DNA of 64,000 nt from Gillisella vitis. GTDB lineage: Bacteria; Pseudomonadota; Alphaproteobacteria; Rhizobiales; Rhizobiaceae. The notes under the pieces were generated by a model. That model was given only the letters and a program-made list of their open reading frames with translations. It did no database searches and was not told where the DNA came from. The DNA is taken from assembly GCA_009744235.1 (NCBI GenBank), contig WPHV01000004.1, positions 410,185-474,184 on the forward strand, given 5' to 3'. Shown here piece after piece: positions 39,567-47,328 of the stretch (position 1 is its first letter; each line of letters opens with the position of its first letter). Made by a program: the position numbers and the translations under genes.

Positions 39567-39742
39567 CAGGGGTGAATTATAGTTGATCGGCAAGGCGTTG
39601 TTGCTCGCAAAGGTTGTGTGTTGGATTTTCAAATAAGGCTTTTCTTGTGCCAGCGCGTGCCTTGCGACTCAACAGATCGGTGGACGAAACTATTGCAGTG
39701 CGATAACTGGCGGTCAGCAGTTGAGCAGGGAGCTATAAGCGA

Positions 39743-40144
39743 ATGATCGGACTTGTGCTTGTCACCCATGGCAAGCTGGCTGAAGAATTTCATTATGCCG
39801 TGGAACATGTCGTTGGTCCGCAGAAATTCATCGAGACAATCTGTATCGGTCCGGAGGACGATATGGATCAGCGCCGCCAGGATATCCTGGATGCTGTGAT
39901 GCGCGCCGATGATGGGCATGGGGTGATCATCCTGACCGATATGTTCGGGGGAACGCCTTCCAATCTCGCAATTTCGGTGATGAATACCGGGCGGATCGAA
40001 GTGATCGCCGGCGTCAATCTGCCTATGCTGATCAAGCTGGCGGGAGTGCGCGGCGAGAACGACATGGAAAAAGCACTCGTCGATGCGTCGGAAGCCGGCC
40101 GCAAATACATCAATGTGGCCAGCCGCGTTCTGAGCGGCAAATAG
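39743..40144 (+). CDS. PTS EIIA component, mannose/fructose (EIIA-Man) family
   Basis: A 133-residue protein beginning MIGLVLVTHGKLAEEFHYAV. His9 in LVTHGKLAEEF is the phosphorylation site of EIIA-Man/ManX. No membrane PTS components are nearby, so it is a regulatory PTS protein acting with HPr. The gene pair follows hprK, as in other alphaproteobacteria, where this PTS influences carbon and nitrogen responses and ChvG-ChvI-linked phenotypes. Confidence 0.93.
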   Translation: MIGLVLVTHGKLAEEFHYAVEHVVGPQKFIETICIGPEDDMDQRRQDILDAVMRADDGHGVIILTDMFGGTPSNLAISVMNTGRIEVIAGVNLPMLIKLAGVRGENDMEKALVDASEAGRKYINVASRVLSGK

Positions 40145-40158
40145 GAACGGCGAGTAAG

Positions 40159-40434
40159 ATGACCTCCTTCACCAGAGACCTGCTGATCGTCAACAAGCGC
40201 GGCCTTCATGCCCGGGCGTCAGCCAAATTCGTCCAGACGGTGCAGGGCTTCAATGCCGAAGTCACCGTCAGCAAAGATGGAACCACCGTCGGCGGAACCT
40301 CGATCATGGGGCTGATGATGTTAGCGGCGAGCCCCGGCTGCACGATTACCGTCGTTACCTCAGGCGAAGAAGCTGAAAAGGCAATCGACACGCTGGATGC
40401 GCTGGTGCGCGACAAGTTTGGCGAGGAAATGTAA
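40159..40434 (+). CDS. ptsH: Phosphocarrier protein HPr
   Basis: A 91-residue HPr. His17 in NKRGLHARASAKFVQ is the EI-dependent site, and Ser48 in GGTSIMGLMMLAASPG is the site expected for HprK. It receives phosphate from EI-Ntr, encoded elsewhere. It starts 14 bases after the EIIA gene and is probably co-transcribed with it. Confidence 0.95.
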   Translation: MTSFTRDLLIVNKRGLHARASAKFVQTVQGFNAEVTVSKDGTTVGGTSIMGLMMLAASPGCTITVVTSGEEAEKAIDTLDALVRDKFGEEM

Positions 40435-40607
40435 ACCAAGATCGAACATAAAGATATAAAGACCTCTTTATGTGATTATTGCCTTCCCCGACGTTCCCTG
40501 ATACACGGATGACACTGGCCTGCCGCAGAATGGCGGGCGGCGCATAGGCCTGGCCATCTTTTCGGATCGGTGCTGGCCTTGCGTTTCAACCCGGTCTGGA
40601 GAACGCC

Positions 40608-42008
40608 ATGAGCACTGTACAGGATTACATCGTCGCCGATATCGGCCTTGCGGATTACGGTCGCAAGGAACTGGATATTGCCGAAACCGAAATGCCGGGC
40701 CTGATGTCCTGCCGCTCGGAACTTGGCGAAACCAAGCCGCTGAAAGGCGCCCGCATCAGCGGTTCGCTGCACATGACCATTCAGACAGCTGTGCTGATCG
40801 AGACCTTGACGGCGCTGGGCGCCGAAGTACGCTGGGCATCCTGCAACATCTTTTCCACCCAGGACCATGCCGCTGCCGCCATCGCTGCATCGGGCGTGCC
40901 GGTCTTTGCCGTCAAGGGTGAAAGCCTGACGGAATATTGGGATTATACCGACCGGATCTTCCAATGGACCGATGGTGGCCAGTCGAACATGATCCTCGAC
41001 GATGGCGGCGACGCTACCATGTATATCCTGCTCGGTGCGCGCGCCGAAGCCGGTGAGAATATTCTAGTCAACCCTTCGTCCGAAGAAGAAGAAATCCTGT
41101 TCGCGCAGATCAAGAAGCGCTTAGCAGCAACACCGGGCTTCTTCACCAAACAGCGTGACGCCATCAAGGGTGTGACGGAAGAAACCACCACAGGCGTCAA
41201 CCGTCTCTACCAGCTCAGCCAGAAGGGCCTGCTGCCGTTCCCGGCGATCAATGTCAACGATTCCGTCACCAAGTCGAAGTTCGACAACAAATACGGCTGC
41301 AAGGAATCGCTGGTCGACGGCATTCGCCGCGCCACCGATGTGATGATGGCCGGCAAGGTCGCCGTGGTCTGCGGCTATGGCGATGTCGGCAAGGGCTCGG
41401 CTGCCTCGTTGAGCGGCGCTGGCGCCCGCGTCAAGGTGACGGAAGTCGACCCGATCTGCGCTTTGCAGGCCGCTATGGACGGTTTTGAAGTGGTGCGGCT
41501 TGAAGATGTCATCAAGACGGCGGATATCTTCATCACCACCACCGGCAACAAGGATGTCATTCGTATCGAGCATATGCGCGAAATGAAGGACATGGCCATT
41601 GTTGGCAATATCGGCCATTTCGACAATGAAATTCAGGTTGTTGCGCTGAAGAACCTGAAATGGGTCAATATCAAGCCACAGGTCGACATGATCGAGTTTC
41701 CAGGCGGCAAGCGGATGATCCTGCTGTCGGAAGGCCGGTTACTCAACCTCGGCAATGCCACGGGCCATCCGTCCTTCGTGATGAGCGCGTCGTTCACCAA
41801 CCAGGTTCTGGCCCAGATCGAGCTTTTCACCAAGCCCGACGCCTATAAGAACCAGGTTTACGTTCTGCCGAAACATCTCGATGAAAAGGTCGCACGCCTG
41901 CATTTGGAAAAGCTCGGCGTCAGATTGACTGAACTTTCTGACGAACAGGCCTCCTATATTGGTGTCACGCCATCAGGCCCCTTCAAGGCCGACCACTACA
42001 GATACTAA
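40608..42008 (+). CDS. ahcY: Adenosylhomocysteinase
   Basis: A 466-residue SAH hydrolase beginning [23 protein letters not shown] binding is in [16 protein letters not shown], and the C-terminus KADHYRY is the conserved tail that reaches the neighbouring active site. It cleaves S-adenosylhomocysteine to adenosine and homocysteine, relieving methyltransferase inhibition. The 173-base leader contains a GC-rich stem region but no recognised SAH riboswitch core. It is followed by a strong terminator. Confidence 0.97.
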   Translation: MSTVQDYIVADIGLADYGRKELDIAETEMPGLMSCRSELGETKPLKGARISGSLHMTIQTAVLIETLTALGAEVRWASCNIFSTQDHAAAAIAASGVPVFAVKGESLTEYWDYTDRIFQWTDGGQSNMILDDGGDATMYILLGARAEAGENILVNPSSEEEEILFAQIKKRLAATPGFFTKQRDAIKGVTEETTTGVNRLYQLSQKGLLPFPAINVNDSVTKSKFDNKYGCKESLVDGIRRATDVMMAGKVAVVCGYGDVGKGSAASLSGAGARVKVTEVDPICALQAAMDGFEVVRLEDVIKTADIFITTTGNKDVIRIEHMREMKDMAIVGNIGHFDNEIQVVALKNLKWVNIKPQVDMIEFPGGKRMILLSEGRLLNLGNATGHPSFVMSASFTNQVLAQIELFTKPDAYKNQVYVLPKHLDEKVARLHLEKLGVRLTELSDEQASYIGVTPSGPFKADHYRY

Positions 42009-42034
42009 TCCGTAGCCAGATATACACAAGATAT

Positions 42035-42074
42035 AGAAATCGCAGCCTTGACAAAGGCTGCGATTTCTTTTTTT
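42035..42074 (+). terminator. Intrinsic terminator of ahcY
   Basis: A 15-bp perfect stem, AGAAATCGCAGCCTT and its complement, with a GACA loop and an eight-base T-run. Confidence 0.95.
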
Positions 42075-42096
42075 CTTTGCCCCTTTTTTCAAAATC

Positions 42097-42105
42097 TTAT
42101 CCACA
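42097..42105 (+). promoter_or_regulatory. Isolated consensus DnaA box
   Basis: TTATCCACA matches the strongest DnaA-box consensus exactly. It lies in the leader of the PAS histidine kinase gene, 40 kb from the putative oriC, just after the ahcY terminator. Confidence 0.65.
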
Positions 42106-42146
42106 GTATTGTTTTAAAACTTGATTCGTGTGCCTCGCAGGTGCGC

Positions 42147-42190
42147 AGGCAGTGTTTGGTGACCGGATGTTTTTTCCGGTCACGCTGCCT
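42147..42190. repeat. Palindromic element upstream of the PAS kinase
   Basis: GTGACCGGA (42159-42167) and TCCGGTCAC (42175-42183) are perfect arms around a T-rich seven-base loop. GGCAG (from about 42147) and CTGCC beyond them can extend the pairing. It may be an operator or a leader hairpin. Confidence 0.55.
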
Positions 42191-42315
42191 ATGACCCCGT
42201 GAAGCAAAAAGCCGTTTGCATGACGTCACCCTCGGGTGATGCATTCGGCATGTGCACACGCGAAATGGGGATGTCTTGTCGGAATTGCGGCACAGTGGAC
42301 GGAGACAGACCGGAA

Positions 42316-44937
42316 ATGACGGTTCAGAAGAAATACCCGTTCCTACGGGGAAGGACGGGCCTACGGGGAAGCGCGGGTAAAACCATGCGCGCCGAATCTG
42401 CGTCCTTCGGGGACACAGGACCCAGCGCAGGCGCGGCCAGCGGCATCGCCGGACGTGGCTTCCTGCGTTTATCGCGCTGGTGGCTGCACGGGAGCACGGT
42501 TCTTGCTGGTGGGCTCGTGTGCCATTCTGCCCTAGCGCAAACGATTGCCGTGCCGCAGCTGAATGCGGGCGGCATCGGCACGTTTTCATCCACTGAAATG
42601 ATTGGCCTTTCCCTGGTAATCGGCGCGATTTCCGCGACGCTTCTGTCCACACTCTGGCTGGTGCGTCAGCGCAACAGTATCGAGGCGGATAGCCGGGAGA
42701 TACGATCGGCCCTGTCGGATGCCAACCAGCGCATTTCCCGTTATCAGGCGCTGATTGCCGACAAGAACCGTCGCATCGTCATCTGGGACGGTGGTGAAAC
42801 CAAGCCGGAACAGCTGGGCCAATTGCCCGTGGAGACCGGCGCACCGCAGACCGAAGGCGATTTCCTGGCCTTTGGCCGCTGGATGAAGCCCGGTTCGGCC
42901 GCCGACCTGGACAATGCCATTGAGAAACTGCGCTTTAACGCCCAGAGCTTCGACCTGATCGTCGAGACCTATCGCGACGAGGTGCTGGAAGTGCAGGGCC
43001 GTGTTTCCGGGGGTCGGGCTTTTGCCCGTTTCGTGGCGCTCAATAATCTGCGCGCCGAACTGGCCGAACTGAAGATCGAGAAGACCCGGCTCTCCACCGC
43101 CATCGAAACCTTCGAAAGCCTGCTGGAATCCGTCGAACAACCCGTCTGGCAGCGCGATTCCGAGGGTCGTCTTGTCTGGGTCAATCAGGCCTATAGCGAT
43201 GCCGTTGAAGCGCTGACCCCTGATCAGGCCATACAGGAAGGCCGTGAAATCCTCAACACCATTACCCGGGAAAAGATCCGCGCGACGTTGACGCCGGTTT
43301 CGCCCTACCATGATACGGTTTCCACCGTTGTGCATGGAAACCGCACTTTCTTTTCCGTGGTCGATACCAAGACGCCGAAGGGCTCTTGCGGCATGGCCAT
43401 TGACGTCTCGCGCGAAGAAGCCCTGCGCGAGGAATTGAGCCGCACCCTGAAAAGCCACGCCGAAACACTGGATCATCTGGCAACGCCGGTGGCGATTTTT
43501 GACGGCGAGCGGCGGCTGCAATTCTATAATCAGGCTTTCCAGCAGCTCTGGGATCTGGATCTGGCTTTCCTCGAATCCCGTCCCGATCATGCCGAATTGC
43601 TGGACCGGCTGCGCAGCGCTGGCAAACTGCCGGAACAGTTGAGCTGGAAGGCATGGAAGGAAAATACCCTTTCCGTCTATCGCTCCATCGATACCCAGAC
43701 CGTGCTCTGGCACCTGCCCAACGGCCAGACCCTGCGGGTCATCGCCTCTGCCCATCCGCAGGGCGGTGCCACCTGGGTGTTTGAGAACCTGACTGAACAG
43801 GTGGATCTCGAAACCCGCTATAATACGCTGGTCCGGGTTCAGGGTGAAACCATCGATCATCTGTCCGAAGGCGTTGCAGTCTTTGGTCCCGATGGCCGAA
43901 TCCGGCTGTCCAATCCGGCCTTCCGGGCGCTCTGGGGCATTACCGAGACGCAAGCCGCACCTGGCACCCATATCCGCGCCATCGAAGAGGCTTGCGCTCT
44001 TTCCTACGAAAAGCCGGATGGCTGGCGCGCCTTCGGCAAGATGATCACCAGTTTCGAGGACGAGCGGCCGTCTAGCCAGGGCACGATTGAGCTGATGTCC
44101 GGTCTGGTGCTGGATTACGCGGTCATCCCGCTGCCCAATGCCCAGACGATGCTGACCTTCGTCAACATTACCGATAGCGTTCGGGCGGAACGGGCGCTGC
44201 TTGAAAAGAACGAAGCCCTGCGCAAGGCTGACGAGCTGAAGAACGATTTCGTCCAGCATATTTCCTATGAGCTGCGCTCGCCGCTTACCAATATTATCGG
44301 CTTTACCGATCTGTTGAAATCGACGGCCATCGGTCCGCTCAATGAACGGCAGGGGGAATATGTCGATCATATCTCCACCTCGTCTGCGGTGCTGCTGACT
44401 ATCGTCAACGACATTCTCGACCTTGCCACAGTCGATGCCGGTATCATGCGGCTCACCTATTCGGATATCGATCTCACCGACCTTCTGGACGATGTGTCGA
44501 TGCAGATGACCGACCGGTTACAGGAAGGCGGCGTGACGCTGGAAATCCTTGCTCCTTCGCATCTGGGCGACATTGTCGCCGACCAGCAACGGCTGAAGCA
44601 GATCCTGATCAAGATCATCACCAATGCCGTGAATTTCTCGCCGGAAGGCGCCAAGGTCGTGCTGAAATGCTGGCGCGAGGATGCGGACTTCGTATTTTCG
44701 GTTTCCGATACCGGATGTGGCATTCCCGAGGACATGCTGCCATCGGTGTTCAAGCGTTTTTCCTCAAATGCCAAGGGCGGCAAGCGCACCGGGGCTGGTC
44801 TTGGCCTGTCGATTGTCGAAAGCTTCGTGCATTTGCATAACGGCACCGTCTCGATCAACAGTGTTCCGAACCAAGGCACCACGGTTCTTTGCAGAATTCC
44901 GTCCGGTGTGCTTGTCCATTCCGTCGCCGCAGAATGA
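42316..44937 (+). CDS. Multi-PAS sensor histidine kinase, DivL candidate
   Basis: An 873-residue protein. After a basic N-terminus come a hydrophobic segment ending in CHSALAQ and a second one (MIGLSLVIGAISATLLSTLW), a coiled region, about three PAS-like segments (ESLLESVEQPVWQRDSEGRL, TLDHLATPVAIFDGERRLQF, IDHLSEGVAVFGPDGRIRLS), HisKA with His648 in FVQHISYELRSPLTNI, and an ATPase domain (DTGCGIPED, GAGLGLSIVES). The locus next to ahcY is where I recall the Agrobacterium divL gene; Caulobacter DivL has Tyr in place of this His. The start is uncertain: the ATG at 42316 has GGAG upstream, and an ATG at 42199 is possible. It overlaps the next gene by four bases. Confidence 0.88.
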   Translation: MTVQKKYPFLRGRTGLRGSAGKTMRAESASFGDTGPSAGAASGIAGRGFLRLSRWWLHGSTVLAGGLVCHSALAQTIAVPQLNAGGIGTFSSTEMIGLSLVIGAISATLLSTLWLVRQRNSIEADSREIRSALSDANQRISRYQALIADKNRRIVIWDGGETKPEQLGQLPVETGAPQTEGDFLAFGRWMKPGSAADLDNAIEKLRFNAQSFDLIVETYRDEVLEVQGRVSGGRAFARFVALNNLRAELAELKIEKTRLSTAIETFESLLESVEQPVWQRDSEGRLVWVNQAYSDAVEALTPDQAIQEGREILNTITREKIRATLTPVSPYHDTVSTVVHGNRTFFSVVDTKTPKGSCGMAIDVSREEALREELSRTLKSHAETLDHLATPVAIFDGERRLQFYNQAFQQLWDLDLAFLESRPDHAELLDRLRSAGKLPEQLSWKAWKENTLSVYRSIDTQTVLWHLPNGQTLRVIASAHPQGGATWVFENLTEQVDLETRYNTLVRVQGETIDHLSEGVAVFGPDGRIRLSNPAFRALWGITETQAAPGTHIRAIEEACALSYEKPDGWRAFGKMITSFEDERPSSQGTIELMSGLVLDYAVIPLPNAQTMLTFVNITDSVRAERALLEKNEALRKADELKNDFVQHISYELRSPLTNIIGFTDLLKSTAIGPLNERQGEYVDHISTSSAVLLTIVNDILDLATVDAGIMRLTYSDIDLTDLLDDVSMQMTDRLQEGGVTLEILAPSHLGDIVADQQRLKQILIKIITNAVNFSPEGAKVVLKCWREDADFVFSVSDTGCGIPEDMLPSVFKRFSSNAKGGKRTGAGLGLSIVESFVHLHNGTVSINSVPNQGTTVLCRIPSGVLVHSVAAE

Positions 44938-46457
44938 TCGCATCTACAACATCGCTTTCCCAGGCATCGCTTCATGTTTCGCTTGCCGATGAGGCGGCGA
45001 CGATCCAGTTCGGGGAAGATCTGGCGCTTGCCCTGAAGCCGGGTGACTGCCTTGCCCTGCATGGTGATCTCGGAGCGGGAAAGTCTACCCTTGCAAGAGC
45101 ATTGCTGCGGGCCTTGGCCGATGACGATGATCTGGAAGTGCCAAGCCCGACTTTCACGCTGGTCCAAAGCTATGAGTTGCGCATTCCCGCTGCTCACTTT
45201 GATCTCTACCGGCTGGGTGATGCTTCCGAGCTTGATGAACTGGGTTTCGATGAGGCGTTGGATACCGGCATTTGCCTCGTCGAATGGCCGGAACGGGCTG
45301 AAGACCGGCTCCCGAAGACGACAATCGGCCTGCATTACGGTTTCCCCCCGGATGGCGGGCGTCAACTGACCATCAGCGGGCCTGAGGACAGGCTGAGCCG
45401 AATCCGGCGGGTGCTCGCTATCCGCACTTTCCTCGATGCCAATGGCATGGCGGGCGCCCGACGCCGCTTCCTGACTGGTGATGCGGACTACCGCGCCTAT
45501 GAAACGGCAAGGATGGAAGGTCAACCGCAGCGCATCGTGATGGACAGCCCCAAACGACCGGCCACACCGATCATCCGCCTCGGCAAGACCTACCCGGAAC
45601 TCGTGCATCTGGCACAAGACCATCGGGCTTTTGTGGCTATCGATCAGCTGCTGAAGGATGCGGGGCTTACCGTCCCCAAGATTTATGCCAGTGACTCCGA
45701 TGGCATTTTACTGATCGAAGATCTCGGTCAGGACGGCATTCTGGATGCACAGGGTCAGCCGGTCGCCGAGCGTTATATGGACGCTGTTGCAGCGCTTGCT
45801 TTCCTGCATGGGCAAAATGTTTCACGTGAAATTTCTGTCTCGCCTGACCATATCCACCGCATTCCCGATTTCGACGCGGCGGCCATGGGGTTCGAGACGG
45901 AATTGCTGCTCGACTGGTACATGCCTTTTACGCTCTCACGGCAACCAAGTGACGAGGAACGGGAGGCCTATCTTGCTCTCTGGTCGGACATGTTTCGCCA
46001 GATCCATGACCGCAACAGTCTGGTCCTGCGCGATGTCCATTCCCCCAATCTCCTTTGGCAGGAACGGAAACAGGGCATCGCCCGCGTCGGCCTGATCGAT
46101 TTCCAGGATGCGATGATCGGCCCGGCGGCCTATGACGTCGCCTCCCTGATTCAGGATGCCCGTGTCACCATCGAACCGGAGCTGCAAAAGCGGCTGCTCG
46201 ATCATTATCTGACGCTGCGCCGTGCCGAAGCCGGATTTGATGAAAGCGCCTTTCTTCAAGACTTCGCCATCATGGCTGCTCAGCGCAATTGCAAACTGGT
46301 CGGGCTTTGGGTGCGGCTGATGAAACGCGATGGCAAACCCGGCTATGTGCAGCATATGCCCCGAACGCTCGCCTATCTCGCTGGCGCGCTGGAGCATGAG
46401 GCGCTCACGCCTTTGAAAGACTGGCTTTCAACACACGGCCTGTTACAGCGCGGTTGA
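44934..46457 (+). CDS. TsaE-AmgK fusion: tRNA t6A ATPase joined to a cell-wall sugar kinase
   Basis: A 507-residue fusion. Residues 1 to about 155 are TsaE (Walker A LHGDLGAGKSTLARALL, then SPTFTLVQSYE and HFDLYRL), the ATPase for tRNA threonylcarbamoyladenosine synthesis. From about residue 165 on it is an aminoglycoside-phosphotransferase-like kinase (LVLRDVHSPNLLW, LIDFQDAMIGPAAYDVASLI) related to AmgK, which phosphorylates MurNAc/GlcNAc at the anomeric carbon during cell-wall recycling. The following gene, murU, encodes the next enzyme of that route. The fusion is common in Rhizobiales. Codons around 45818-45833 contain a parS-like site. Confidence 0.9.
   Translation: MIASTTSLSQASLHVSLADEAATIQFGEDLALALKPGDCLALHGDLGAGKSTLARALLRALADDDDLEVPSPTFTLVQSYELRIPAAHFDLYRLGDASELDELGFDEALDTGICLVEWPERAEDRLPKTTIGLHYGFPPDGGRQLTISGPEDRLSRIRRVLAIRTFLDANGMAGARRRFLTGDADYRAYETARMEGQPQRIVMDSPKRPATPIIRLGKTYPELVHLAQDHRAFVAIDQLLKDAGLTVPKIYASDSDGILLIEDLGQDGILDAQGQPVAERYMDAVAALAFLHGQNVSREISVSPDHIHRIPDFDAAAMGFETELLLDWYMPFTLSRQPSDEEREAYLALWSDMFRQIHDRNSLVLRDVHSPNLLWQERKQGIARVGLIDFQDAMIGPAAYDVASLIQDARVTIEPELQKRLLDHYLTLRRAEAGFDESAFLQDFAIMAAQRNCKLVGLWVRLMKRDGKPGYVQHMPRTLAYLAGALEHEALTPLKDWLSTHGLLQRG
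45818..45833 (+). promoter_or_regulatory. parS: parS-like site 3 (14/16), inside the AmgK domain
   Basis: TGTTTCACGTGAAATT matches the first 14 bases of TGTTTCACGTGAAACA. It is translated as N-V-S-R-E-I within the kinase domain. It lies about 43.6 kb from the putative oriC. Confidence 0.6.
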
Positions 46458-46473
46458 ACGTTCATTCTCTGGA

Positions 46474-46505
46474 ACAGTGGTTCTGGTCCTCTCGACAGTG
46501 GTTCT
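46474..46505 (+). repeat. Tandem 11-bp direct repeat upstream of murU
   Basis: ACAGTGGTTCT occurs at 46474-46484 and 46495-46505, an exact 21-base period (two helical turns), in the 135-base gap before murU. This spacing suits a dimeric activator or tandem operator. Confidence 0.5.
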
Positions 46506-46592
46506 CTGGCGGGATTTGCGATAGAGCGTGTCTCGTAAAGATGATGCGTCACACACGAGCGATGCCGCAGATCGCCGACAGATACGAGAGCC

Positions 46593-47324
46593 ATGAAGAT
46601 TTCTCAAGCCATGGTGCTGGCCGCAGGGCTCGGCACAAGAATGCGTCCCATCACCGAGACCCTGCCGAAGCCTCTGGTGCGGGTGGCGGGCAAGACGCTG
46701 GTGGATTATGCGCTGGATCATTTGCAGCAGGCGGGCGTAGAAGCCGCCGTGGTCAACATTCACCATTTTCCAGAGCAGATGCTGGCGCATCTGACTGGGC
46801 GCGATCAGCCCCGCATCGTGATTTCCGATGAGCGCGATGGCTTGATGAACAATGGCGGCGGACTGGCTAAAGGCATCAAGCATCTGGCTCCCGGCCCCCT
46901 GCTGGTGATGAATGCCGACCTGTTCTGGATCGGTGAGCCGAAGGATCAACCCACCAATCTGCAACGACTGGGGGACGCCTTTGACCCGGCGCAGATGGAC
47001 ATGCTGATGCTCTGCGTCACGCTGGAACAGACCACTGGCCATAATGGCAAAAACGATTTCAATCTCGGTGCCGATGGCCGGTTGACCCGCTACCAGCCCG
47101 GCGATCCGAATCCGGTGGTCTATGCCGGGGCCTTGGCCATGGAGCATTCCCTGCTGGACGATGCGCCGGAGGATGCCTTCAATCTCAACATCTATTTCGA
47201 CCGGGCCATTGCTAAGGGCCGACTGTTCGGCCTGATGCTGGAAGGCCAATGGCTGACGGTTGGTACGCCGGAGGCGATTGAAGAGGCGGAAACGGTGCTG
47301 GCCCGCCACCGACAGGACGCTTGA
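46593..47324 (+). CDS. murU: N-acetylmuramate alpha-1-phosphate uridylyltransferase (MurU)
   Basis: A 243-residue nucleotidyltransferase. MVLAAGLGTRMRPITETLPK is the nucleotide-binding signature of sugar-1-phosphate uridylyltransferases, and LVMNADLFWIGEPKD carries the metal-binding Asp. It makes UDP-MurNAc from MurNAc-1-phosphate, bypassing de novo synthesis (and fosfomycin-sensitive MurA). The assignment rests on the preceding AmgK domain; a generic NTP transferase is the fallback. addB starts four bases after its stop. Confidence 0.88.
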   Translation: MKISQAMVLAAGLGTRMRPITETLPKPLVRVAGKTLVDYALDHLQQAGVEAAVVNIHHFPEQMLAHLTGRDQPRIVISDERDGLMNNGGGLAKGIKHLAPGPLLVMNADLFWIGEPKDQPTNLQRLGDAFDPAQMDMLMLCVTLEQTTGHNGKNDFNLGADGRLTRYQPGDPNPVVYAGALAMEHSLLDDAPEDAFNLNIYFDRAIAKGRLFGLMLEGQWLTVGTPEAIEEAETVLARHRQDA

Positions 47325-47328
47325 GCTG

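Noticed and set aside
40435-40607. SAH riboswitch upstream of ahcY
   Set aside because: The leader has a GGCCT/AGGCC stem region but not the conserved core I would expect of the SAH motif.
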